Shown: one piece after another, positions 1-4,569 of the stretch
Layout of the letters: every line of letters begins with the position of its first letter
Position numbering within the stretch: position 1 is the first letter of the stretch
Program-made: the position numbers and the translations under genes
The notes under the pieces: generated by a model
What the model saw: only the letters and a program-made list of their open reading frames with translations
Told to the model about the DNA's origin: nothing
Databases searched by the model: none
NCBI GenBank assembly: GCA_012797825.1
Contig: JAAZOI010000220.1
Location: forward strand, 1-5,440
Length of the DNA: 5,440 nucleotides
Source: Eubacteriaceae bacterium
GTDB lineage: Bacteria > Bacillota > Clostridia > Eubacteriales > UBA1433
Direction of reading: 5' to 3'

Positions 1-80
1 AAGTTACTGAGGATTTTATTAACAATATAAACAATAATAACATAAAAACTTCTGCCGGCGTTGATTTGGCGGCAAAATAG
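1..80 (+). CDS. 3' end of an unidentified gene (partial)
   Basis: The frame that begins at base 3 is open for 25 codons from the window edge and ends at TAG (78-80). The visible tail begins VTEDFINNIN, has a run of asparagines, and ends SAGVDLAAK. This looks like an ordinary soluble protein C-terminus, and the other two frames of this strand are stopped within the first 30 bases. The next start codon is 27 bases downstream with no terminator between, so this gene and the first CGGC gene are probably co-transcribed. The family cannot be told from so short a piece; an accidental open frame is possible. Confidence 0.45.
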   Translation, partial: VTEDFINNINNNNIKTSAGVDLAAK

Positions 81-107
81 AAATACAATATTTATGAGGT
101 GTTTATA

Positions 108-440
108 ATGAAAGTTGGAATGTTTAGATGTATGCAGACGGAGGATATGTGCCCCGGAACTACTGATTACAAATTTATGAAACTTAAAAAAGGCGCGTTT
201 GAAGGAATAGACGAGGAAATTGAGCTGATAGGCGTGAACACCTGCGGCGGATGCCCCGGTAAAAAAGTCGTAACAAGAGCCGAAGAAATGGTTAAACGCG
301 GCGCTGATACCATAGTGTTCGCATCGTGCATGTCAAAAGGAAACCCTATCGGTTTTGCGTGCCCGCATTTTGAGCAGATTATAAAAGCTGTTAGGGAAAG
401 ACTCGGCGATAAAGTGAGGATTATCGATTATACGCATTGA
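108..440 (+). CDS. CGGC domain-containing protein (putative metal-binding), copy 1
   Basis: This is a 110-residue cytosolic protein of the CGGC domain family, a small family named for its Cys-Gly-Gly-Cys motif and thought to bind metal through conserved cysteines and histidine; its physiological role is not established. Visible signature residues are C8 (in RCMQTED), C15, the N-T-C-G-G-C-P-G-K-K block with C46 and C49, C74 in SCM, C85 and H87 in FACPHFEQI, and a terminal H110. The length is normal for a single-domain member. A GTG in the same frame at 99 would add three residues, but ATG at 108 is preferred: GAGGTG (96-101) sits six bases before it, and the paralogue at 1115 aligns from this methionine. 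No own promoter is evident, so it is probably read through from the partial gene upstream. About half of its residues match the second copy by eye. Confidence 0.9.
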   Translation: MKVGMFRCMQTEDMCPGTTDYKFMKLKKGAFEGIDEEIELIGVNTCGGCPGKKVVTRAEEMVKRGADTIVFASCMSKGNPIGFACPHFEQIIKAVRERLGDKVRIIDYTH

Positions 441-456
441 TTTTGCGGATAATTTT
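428..456 (+). terminator. Weak intrinsic terminator overlapping the stop of CGGC copy 1
   Basis: Bases 428-436 (TTATACGCA) can pair with 444-452 (TGCGGATAA), with one A-G mismatch and a 7-nt loop that contains the TGA stop. The hairpin is followed by TTTT and an AT-rich tract. The stem is AT-rich and the U-run short, so this is at best a moderate terminator. Confidence 0.35.
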
Positions 457-589
457 ATATAATCGTTCCTATAATACGACATAATTCGACAAAAACAATA
501 ATATCATATGATTTAACGGATTGCGGATATTTTGTTGTATAAGCAATTAAGTATATTTGGAGACCTGTATACATTTAAGGGTGGGAGCA

Positions 590-780
590 GGGAGAGGTCT
601 GATATAATTTGTGAGAATACGTCAAATTGTAAAGCGAGCGAATATATTTATATTGCAATTATCGGGTATAAGATATTTATTATTAATCAAGCAAATAATT
701 TCAGAATAGAGTAAAATCAACCCTTAACCACACATTTTAAGCAGTAATGTAAGGCGGAACGCCAAGGTTGTCGTTCCCTA
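590..780 (+). repeat. Intergenic repeat copy A (behind CGGC copy 1)
   Basis: This stretch matches 1640-1823 in scattered blocks that keep the same order and nearly the same spacing. The blocks are GGGAGAGGTCTGATA (590-604 against 1640-1654), GCAATTATCGG (655-665 against 1697-1707), a CTTAA-ACA-ATTT block (about 721-738 against 1764-1780), and GTCGTTCC (770-777 against 1812-1819). The offsets stay between 1042 and 1050. The distal end carries an inverted repeat GGAACG (756-761)/CGTTCC (772-777). A reading frame covers part of this copy (532-714) but is not credible as a gene, so I read the whole 441-1010 gap as non-coding. Confidence 0.6.
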
Positions 781-819
781 CAGTTTTAGGGATGTGGCGA
801 GCAGAAGTAAGCGGAATAA

Positions 820-1000
820 TTTTAGGCGGACAGGGATAGGTCAAATTATAAAAAAGAATGAAATGTGTATACTGTCGAGATTTAGGAATGATTTATAATC
901 ATATATATTATAACAGTTTTTAAATAGAGACACTTTATATAAATGAACGATGAAATTGTCGTTATTTGTCGAATATTGATGCCGGAATGAATTATATGCG
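820..1000. other. AT-rich gap with a degenerate repeat remnant
   Basis: The only recognisable structure is GGGATAGGTCAAATT at about 832-846, a degenerate relative of the GGGAGAGGTCTGATA repeat start (and of the version at 1477-1488). A TATAAT lies at 894-899 but has only a poor -35 candidate (CTGTCG, 16 bp upstream). No credible open reading frame is seen here. Confidence 0.35.
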
Positions 1001-1010
1001 GAGGTGTAAG

Positions 1011-1073
1011 TTGATACACTTGCTTATGTCGCTGATGATAATAAACATTTACAGATTATTTCACACAAAATAA
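1011..1073 (+). CDS. Possible 20-residue hydrophobic peptide upstream of CGGC copy 2
   Basis: A textbook Shine-Dalgarno GGAGGTG (1000-1006) is followed after 4 bases by TTG (1011). From there a 20-codon frame runs to TAA (1071-1073), encoding a hydrophobic peptide that begins MIHLLMSLMI and ends LFHTK. Bases 1002-1008 can pair with 1015-1021 (7 bp including one G-T), putting part of the ribosome site in a stem and the TTG at the loop edge. Its end abuts the promoter of the next gene. It could be a leader peptide, a small membrane peptide or chance. The 4-base spacing is short, and only the unusually good ribosome site argues for translation. Confidence 0.25.
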   Translation: MIHLLMSLMIINIYRLFHTK

Positions 1074-1088
1074 TTATATAAATATAGT
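1060..1088 (+). promoter_or_regulatory. Vegetative promoter for CGGC copy 2
   Basis: TTCACA (1060-1065) and TATAGT (1083-1088) are separated by exactly 17 bp, and each matches the sigma-70/sigma-A consensus at five of six positions. Transcription would begin near 1095, giving a leader of about 20 nt before the TTG start at 1115. Confidence 0.5.
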
Positions 1089-1114
1089 TTTTTTAAAAGC
1101 AATGGAGGCTGGGA

Positions 1115-1444
1115 TTGAAAGCAGGACTTATAAGATGCATGCAGACTGACGATATATGCAACACTACGCTTTGCTTAAAAGCCGTGCGCGAAAAAACGGG
1201 TTCGTTTGCCGGTATTGATGATGTTGAGATAATTTGCGTAAACACATGCGGCGGATGCCCCGGAAAGAAAGCGGTTAGCAGAGCGGCGGAAATGTCAAGA
1301 GTAGGAGCGGAAGCGATAATACTTTCTTCCTGCATGTATAACGGCTCGCCTATAGGGTTTAAATGCCCCAATTACGAGCAGATAAAAAAATCGCTTGAGG
1401 AAAATCTGCCAAAGGGCGTTGTTATAATTGACGGTTCGCATTAA
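1115..1444 (+). CDS. CGGC domain-containing protein (putative metal-binding), copy 2
   Basis: This is a 109-residue paralogue of the gene at 108-440. It shares the N-terminal RCMQTDDIC block (C8, C15), VNTCGGCPGKK (C45, C48), SSCM (C73), SPIGFKCPNYEQI (C84) and the terminal H109. It differs in having Asn86 where copy 1 has His87, extra cysteines at C20 and C41, and a one-residue gap between residues 35 and 43. A change at a presumed metal ligand may mean the two copies bind metal differently. The start is TTG: GGAGG (1104-1108) lies six bases before it, and the protein then aligns with copy 1 from residue 1. It has its own promoter at 1060-1088. Function is unknown for the family; the family call is secure. 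Confidence 0.88.
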   Translation: MKAGLIRCMQTDDICNTTLCLKAVREKTGSFAGIDDVEIICVNTCGGCPGKKAVSRAAEMSRVGAEAIILSSCMYNGSPIGFKCPNYEQIKKSLEENLPKGVVIIDGSH

Positions 1445-1469
1445 AATGTATGATTATTTGGGCATAGAG

Positions 1470-1589
1470 CAGCGGCGATAGGTCACATTTTGTTTTCGGA
1501 AGTCTGATAATGATAAAACGGACATAGTCTAATGCAATTTATCGGATATCTGGTGTTGTTATCAATTGAATGTATATTATAAGGTCGGG
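1470..1589 (+). repeat. Intergenic repeat copy B1 (first unit of a tandem pair)
   Basis: This is a diverged unit that begins with a degenerate GCGATAGGTCACATTTTG, then TTTGTTTTCGGAAGTCTGAT (from about 1489), ATCGGATAT (1541-1549), TTATCAATTGAATG and TATTATAAG. The same blocks recur in order 162-165 bp further on in copy B2 (CGGAAGTATGAT, ATCGGATAT at 1703-1711, TTATCAATCAAAATG). TTTGTTTTC-G/A-GAAGTC also recurs at 2650-2664 in copy C1. No open frame of note. Confidence 0.5.
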
Positions 1590-1823
1590 CATTGGAGAGC
1601 GGGCGAACACAGTTCGCCCCTACGGTGAATGAAGGAGTGGGGAGAGGTCTGATAATTTACAAACGGAAGTATGATTTAATTAGGCAGAAGTCTAACGCAA
1701 TTATCGGATATTTACGGTTCTTATCAATCAAAATGGTATTTTATAGATGAAGTTAACACCCAAACCTTAATTACATATTTACAGCGGCAAATTTATACGG
1801 AGCGGCAAAGCGTCGTTCCGTAT
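1590..1823 (+). repeat. Intergenic repeat copy B2 with conserved 65-bp hairpin core
   Basis: The core at 1590-1654 matches 2742-2806 at 63 of 65 positions. It contains a perfect 8-bp inverted repeat GGGCGAAC (1601-1608)/GTTCGCCC (1612-1619) with a 3-base loop, and it ends in GGGAGAGGTCTGATA. The remainder (1655-1823) is the more diverged part that lines up with copy A at 605-780. The core is far better conserved than its surroundings, so it is either a recent arrival or under constraint. Palindromes of this general kind are frequent between genes in Clostridia; I recognise no transposase-like ends. Confidence 0.7.
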
Positions 1824-1827
1824 TTTT
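1795..1827 (+). terminator. Intrinsic terminator-like hairpin at the end of repeat copy B2
   Basis: ATACGGAGCG (1795-1804) pairs with CGTTCCGTAT (1814-1823) over 10 positions with a single G-U wobble, and is followed by a run of five Ts (1823-1827). It would close transcription coming from CGGC copy 2 before the DUF554 promoter 26 bases further on. The same end in copy A (756-777) keeps a shorter stem without the T-run. Confidence 0.55.
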
Positions 1828-1852
1828 ATTTAATAATTATTTTAATAACCTG

Positions 1853-1881
1853 TTGATTGTTATTAAAGGTGAATATATAAT
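1853..1881 (+). promoter_or_regulatory. Promoter for the DUF554 gene
   Basis: TTGATT (1853-1858), a 17-bp spacer and a perfect TATAAT (1876-1881) form a good vegetative promoter. Transcription would begin near 1888, leaving a leader of about 44 nt before the ATG at 1932. Confidence 0.6.
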
Positions 1882-1931
1882 ATTTCTCGTTGTTCAAAAT
1901 AAGATTACAGAAATTTTTACAGGTGTGCATA

Positions 1932-2615
1932 ATGTTAGGGACTATAGCAAACACGGCAGGCATAATAATAGGCGGGCTTATTGGTCTGCTTATAAAAAAA
2001 CAACTTCCGCAGAAAATGTCGGACGGCATAATACAGGCAATGGCTTTAGGAGTGCTTTTTATAGGAATAAGCGGAGTTGTAAAAGGCAATAACGCTTTAA
2101 TTATTATATTATCTGTGGCGATATCCGCGTTAATAGGCGTTAAATTTGATTTTGACGCAAAATTAAACAAATACGCGGACTTAATTCAAAATAAATTAAA
2201 ATCTGAAGGCAATAACAGCCTTTTTTCACAAGGACTGGTAACAGGCACGCTTTTGTTCTGTATCGGCGCAATGGGCATAGTAGGCGCAATTCAAAGCGGC
2301 GTTAACGGAAATAATAATATATTGTATACAAAAACAATACTCGACTTTGTAATAGCTATCGTGCTTGCCGCTTCGCTTGGCGCAGGCGTTATATTTTCGG
2401 CAGTGCCTTTGTTCGTATATTTAGGCTCAATTACGCTGCTTGCGCAATGGGCGTCGGCATATTTAAGCAGCGCGGCTGTAGCGGATATGACGGCGACAGG
2501 TTCGCTTTTAATAATCGCGATTGCGTTAAATTTGCTTAAACTCACGGATATTAAGGTGTTTAATTATGTTCTCGCGATTTTTCTGCCGATTGTTTTTAAT
2601 TTGTTTATAAGATAG
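1932..2615 (+). CDS. DUF554 family multi-pass membrane protein
   Basis: This 227-residue integral membrane protein belongs to the DUF554 family (relatives include E. coli YqgA and B. subtilis YdfK). Its transported substrate or role, if any, is unknown. Family hallmarks are the N-terminal GTIANTAGIIIGGLIG (residues 3-18), TGTLLFCIGAMGIVGAI (104-120), KTILDF followed by a glycine/alanine-rich helix and GAGVIFSAVPL (134-160), and SLLIIAIALNLLKLTDIKVFN (191-211). Hydrophobic segments fall at roughly 5-22, 33-50, 54-72, 101-121, 137-155, 156-175, 188-203 and 208-226. A charged stretch at 71-92 is probably a cytoplasmic loop. Translation could in principle start at 1890, but ATG 1932 is chosen because AGGTG (1921-1925) lies six bases upstream and the family begins M-x-G-T-I. 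Length is typical. It has its own promoter; linkage to the CGGC genes is only by position. Confidence 0.9.
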   Translation: MLGTIANTAGIIIGGLIGLLIKKQLPQKMSDGIIQAMALGVLFIGISGVVKGNNALIIILSVAISALIGVKFDFDAKLNKYADLIQNKLKSEGNNSLFSQGLVTGTLLFCIGAMGIVGAIQSGVNGNNNILYTKTILDFVIAIVLAASLGAGVIFSAVPLFVYLGSITLLAQWASAYLSSAAVADMTATGSLLIIAIALNLLKLTDIKVFNYVLAIFLPIVFNLFIR

Positions 2616-2631
2616 CGATTCAAAGCAAATG

Positions 2632-2741
2632 GATGGGAAGAGGTCTGATTTGTTTTCAGAAGTCAGATATTAAACAGGAAGATGTCTTATTTATCCAGAT
2701 TATGATGTTCTTATTTGTCAAACAAATATTATAAGACTGAA
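2632..2741 (+). repeat. Intergenic repeat copy C1 (behind the DUF554 gene)
   Basis: This diverged unit begins GGGAAGAGGTCTGATTTG, followed by TTTTCAGAAGTCAGATAT (against TTTTCGGAAGTCTGATAA in copy B1) and ending in ATATTATAAG as B1 does. The AGGTCT of this unit and of copy C2 lie 156 bp apart, close to the 165-bp step between B1 and B2, so the same tandem layout recurs here. No coding frame is supported. Confidence 0.5.
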
Positions 2742-2830
2742 CATTGGAGAGCGGGCGAACACAGTTCGCCCCTACGGTGCATGAAGGAGCGGGGAGAGGT
2801 CTGATATAAAATAATCGGCAAACAGCAGGC
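2742..2830 (+). repeat. Intergenic repeat copy C2 with conserved 65-bp hairpin core
   Basis: Bases 2742-2806 are the second copy of the core found at 1590-1654, differing only at two positions (A to C after CTACGGTG, T to C before GGGGAGAGG). The palindrome GGGCGAAC (2753-2760)/GTTCGCCC (2764-2771) is intact. After 2806 similarity to copy B2 fades quickly, so this copy appears truncated, about 90 bp before the promoter of the next gene. Confidence 0.7.
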
Positions 2831-2895
2831 ATATATGAAAAGGAAGATATCTGTAGAATTTGTTTAGTTAACATAATTTTGTATTTCAAAATAAT

Positions 2896-2925
2896 ATGTC
2901 GATTTTTATAACATTATGGTATAAT
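2896..2925 (+). promoter_or_regulatory. Extended -10 promoter for the PBECR-like gene
   Basis: TGG-TATAAT (2917-2925) is a perfect -10 box with the TG extension. The -35 candidate ATGTCG (2896-2901, 18 bp spacer) matches only three of six positions, which is normal for extended -10 promoters. Transcription would begin near 2932, about 20 nt before the TTG start at 2952. Confidence 0.55.
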
Positions 2926-2951
2926 TTGCATATTAAATGTTGGAGTACATA

Positions 2952-3374
2952 TTGAAAAATAAATTAGATATTAATAATTTAAGAAAAGGGTTTGGGTGTA
3001 TAAAAATCGGCGAACTTAAACAGGATATGATCGATTTACTAAGTTTAAATTGTAAACCGAAAAATATTATATTATGGGAAGATAAGATTGAATATATAAA
3101 AAAACATATTAATGATTTTGAATTGGGGATAGACCAATTTAACGAGTGTGTAGCCCAAATTCCACAAATTATTGATGAACCTGATTACATTGGAATGCAT
3201 CCAAGCAAGAATAGCATTGAATTTATTAAAAGGCTTAGTACTTTAGTTATTGTTGCTGTAAGATTTAAACAAAGTGGTAATTTAGCATTTAGATCATTCT
3301 ATCCTTTATCAGAAACACAATTAAATGATTATATAAAAAGCGGTACTGTTGTTAGATATAATAATGAAACTTGA
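2952..3374 (+). CDS. PBECR-like (Barnase/EndoU/ColicinE5-D/RelE-type) nuclease-fold protein
   Basis: This 140-residue soluble protein has no signal peptide or membrane segment. From about residue 38 it resembles the phage-Barnase-EndoU-ColicinE5/D-RelE-like nuclease (PBECR) domains. The pattern seen is a strand and helix with W42 and I49-K-K-H52, a helix leading to P71 and P77-D-Y-I80, a strand with E90 and K93, the hydrophobic strand LVIVAVRF (98-105), and a closing R114-S-F-Y117. Such domains are predicted RNases found in phage and mobile-element proteins, often as toxin tips; here it stands alone. TTG 2952 is chosen over ATG 2937 because GGAG (2942-2945) lies six bases before it, while the ATG would be almost at the transcript's 5' end. 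The gene looks AT-richer than its neighbours, which suggests transfer. The family call is from pattern memory, and catalytic residues are not certain. Confidence 0.6.
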   Translation: MKNKLDINNLRKGFGCIKIGELKQDMIDLLSLNCKPKNIILWEDKIEYIKKHINDFELGIDQFNECVAQIPQIIDEPDYIGMHPSKNSIEFIKRLSTLVIVAVRFKQSGNLAFRSFYPLSETQLNDYIKSGTVVRYNNET

Positions 3375-3399
3375 CAAATTAATCATATTATATTAAAAT
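3371..3399 (+). promoter_or_regulatory. Near-consensus promoter for a small RNA
   Basis: TTGACA (3371-3376, perfect) and TAAAAT (3394-3399, five of six) are separated by exactly 17 bp. This is the best promoter in the window, and its -35 box overlaps the TGA stop (3372-3374) of the PBECR-like gene. Transcription would begin near 3406. No open reading frame follows on this strand, so the product is most likely an RNA. Confidence 0.7.
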
Positions 3400-3405
3400 G
3401 TACAT

Positions 3406-3546
3406 AACATATAACAGATAAGTTATCTGAGGACGGAACAGGCAACCGTCACACCAGAGATGGTCTTAAAAGAGATGTAGGAGCGCCAACCTACCTATAA
3501 CTTGTCAAAAAGGCTCTTGATTTTTTCAAGAGCTTTGTGTTTTTTT
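3406..3546 (+). ncRNA. Freestanding structured small RNA of unrecognised class
   Basis: A strong promoter (3371-3399) and a strong terminator (3510-3546) bracket about 140 nt without a start codon and ribosome site. The RNA folds by eye as follows. A 10-bp closing stem pairs 3417-3426 with 3497-3506 (one U-G). Inside it are three hairpins: GACGG (3432-3436)/CCGTC (3446-3450) with a 9-nt loop, ACCA (3453-3456)/TGGT (3461-3464) capped by a GAGA (GNRA) tetraloop, and GTAGG (3477-3481)/CCTAC (3490-3494) with an 8-nt loop. GGC in the first loop (3441-3443) is complementary to GCC in the third (3485-3487), a possible kissing contact. I could not match it to 6S, SRP, RNase P, tmRNA, T-box or a riboswitch class I know. 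The next gene on this strand is outside the window, so a cis leader role is unlikely. It may act with the PBECR-like gene or the defence operon, or be an independent sRNA. Confidence 0.6.
3510..3546 (+). terminator. Strong intrinsic terminator of the small RNA (possibly bidirectional)
   Basis: GCTCTTGA (3513-3520) pairs perfectly with TCAAGAGC (3526-3533), extended by one G-U and two A-U pairs to 3510-3536, with a TTTTT loop. It is followed by GTG and a run of seven Ts (3540-3546). On the minus strand the same stem is followed by five Ts (complement of 3507-3511), so it could also stop read-through from the convergent defence operon. Confidence 0.85.
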
Positions 3547-3662
3547 AAATTATCTTTACAAATAATCAGATGATATATGTTGTTTTAAATCAAACAGATA
3601 TTTTTAGGATGAGATAAACCCTTATTCTTAACTACACAACAAAACGGAACGGTAAAAGGCAC

Positions 3663-3688
3663 GGTTTAATAGGGAAACTTATTGAACC
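3663..3688. other. Hairpin in the convergent gap
   Basis: GGTTTAATA (3663-3671) pairs with TATTGAACC (3680-3688) over nine positions with one wobble, around the 8-nt loop GGGAAACT. There is no T-run on either side, so it is not a terminator. The 3547-3783 gap contains no credible gene, only this hairpin and the larger one at 3708-3759. It may be part of an RNA, a recombination site or the end of a mobile element; I cannot decide which. Confidence 0.5.
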
Positions 3689-3707
3689 ATACCCCAAACC
3701 GATACGG

Positions 3708-3759
3708 AAAGCAAGAGAGAGGTGTTGTCCCGCAAGGGATAGCACCTCTCCTTCGCTTT
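3708..3759. other. Long GCAA-capped hairpin downstream of the defence operon
   Basis: Bases 3708-3731 and 3736-3759 form a 24-position hairpin around a GCAA tetraloop. The inner 15 pairs (3717-3731 with 3736-3750) are unbroken apart from two G-U wobbles, and the outer part has two A-C mismatches. The GNRA loop appears only when read on the plus strand. The stem ends 24 bases beyond the stop of the minus-strand HEPN gene, so it could serve as its transcript end, but neither side has a proper U-tract. No rolling-circle, attC or intron domain V features were recognised. Confidence 0.55.
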
Positions 3760-3783
3760 AAAATGGAATGTAACGGATTGGAA

Positions 3784-4533
3784 TTATACAATGCTATTAA
3801 TATAATCCGATAAATCTTTTATTAATCTAATGGCAAACTCAGCTTCCCTGTTATGTAAAAGCACTTCATTCGGGTGAGATAAAGAATGTCTATTCCTCAT
3901 ATCATTGATTGAAGCTACAATTCCCGAAGCGCTTCGCAAAGATGTCTTCATTAACTCAGCTATAGGTGTGGGTCCAATATTAGCACTGATATCAGCATGT
4001 AGTTTATTATATAATTGGCTAAGTGTATCGGATTCCTCAAATAAAACATTTCTATTTTCGAGAACCTTCCTTAAATACCCATGAAACGCTGTGTGCACCC
4101 TATCAAATGCAGAGTCATATTTTCCTTGACTCATTAGCAATTCTGTGTCAGCTATTGCTTTTGCTATAACTTCTGTCAATGAAATTGAAGAAAAATCTAT
4201 TACCTCATAATGCTCAATCAATATTCCAATATCAATATTGGTTAAATAATTATCTCCTTGTCTTCCGTAAATACTTTCGGCTATATCTAAAATCTTGTCT
4301 TTTTCTTTAATAAAGGAATCTTGCTTATCGATTGGGGCCTGAATATGAAGAATAGAACAATAAGTATTCCATTCGCGTCTTGTAAAGATTCCTGTTTCTT
4401 CAATATACAAATTGCATCTTGGGAGCGTCATAATGACTTCCCACATTTTATCTGTGCCAAATGAAGGATTACTATTTGCTTTATGCTCAAGTGCTTTAAT
4501 TAAAGTTACTTTAAAGCTATTATCATCAATCAT
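3784..4533 (-). CDS. Abortive infection family protein with C-terminal HEPN-like domain
   Basis: This 249-residue soluble protein has a C-terminal half (about 125-249) that fits the abortive-infection C-terminal (Abi_C/HEPN-like) domain. It has a helix with repeated small and charged residues (AFDRVHTAFHGYLRKVLE, 142-159), a region spaced like L-x2-L-Y-N-K-L (171-178), and the signature D-M-R-N-R-H-S-L-S-H-P-N (211-222). R213/R215 and H220 give the R-x4-6-H motif of HEPN ribonucleases. In anti-phage systems such domains cleave RNA once infection is sensed, stopping growth of the infected cell. Residues 1-120 match no domain I recognise and may sense or regulate. The ATG at 4533 is supported by AAGGAG five bases upstream (complement of 4539-4544). 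It lies 36 bases behind the helicase gene on the same strand, so the two form an operon and probably one system. Family call is good; RNase activity is inferred. Confidence 0.75.
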   Translation of the reverse strand: MIDDNSFKVTLIKALEHKANSNPSFGTDKMWEVIMTLPRCNLYIEETGIFTRREWNTYCSILHIQAPIDKQDSFIKEKDKILDIAESIYGRQGDNYLTNIDIGILIEHYEVIDFSSISLTEVIAKAIADTELLMSQGKYDSAFDRVHTAFHGYLRKVLENRNVLFEESDTLSQLYNKLHADISANIGPTPIAELMKTSLRSASGIVASINDMRNRHSLSHPNEVLLHNREAEFAIRLIKDLSDYINSIV

Positions 4534-4569
4534 AAAATCTCCTTTTTAGTCTGAAGAATTTTTCAGTAT

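Noticed and set aside
486..512. Promoter candidate TCGACA / TATGAT
   Set aside because: Both boxes are good but the spacer is only 15 bp and no supported gene follows for 500 bases.
532..714. 60-codon plus-strand frame behind CGGC copy 1
   Set aside because: It begins at a TTG with no ribosome site, half of it is repeat sequence shared with 1640-1710 in another context, and the translation resembles no protein family.
1093..1371. 92-codon minus-strand frame
   Set aside because: It lies wholly antisense to the well-supported CGGC copy 2 and only reflects its codon pattern.
1826..2545. Frames overlapping DUF554 in other frames or on the minus strand (1826-2170, 1853-2092, 2291-2545)
   Set aside because: They are shadows of the DUF554 gene, which has the promoter, ribosome site and family motifs.
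1590..2806. CRISPR array, suggested by repeated palindromic blocks
   Set aside because: Repeats are only two well-conserved copies about 1150 bp apart with a gene between them, with no regular short spacers and no cas genes.
2656..2889. 77-codon minus-strand frame between DUF554 and the PBECR-like gene
   Set aside because: It is built from repeat copies C1 and C2, including the palindrome, and has no ribosome site or family resemblance.
3427..3440. Hammerhead ribozyme core (CTGAGGA near 3427-3433, with GAA following)
   Set aside because: CTGAGGA fits CUGANGA, but there is no stem II before the GAA and no third stem with a cleavage triplet; the surrounding bases pair better in the multi-hairpin fold.
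3406..3546. Riboswitch or T-box leader
   Set aside because: No gene follows on the plus strand (the next genes are convergent), and none of the conserved cores I know for common riboswitches is present. A diverged or unknown class cannot be excluded.
3663..3688. tRNA, suggested by the GGTTCAA on the minus strand
   Set aside because: No acceptor stem, anticodon arm or D-arm can be placed around it; it is a simple hairpin.
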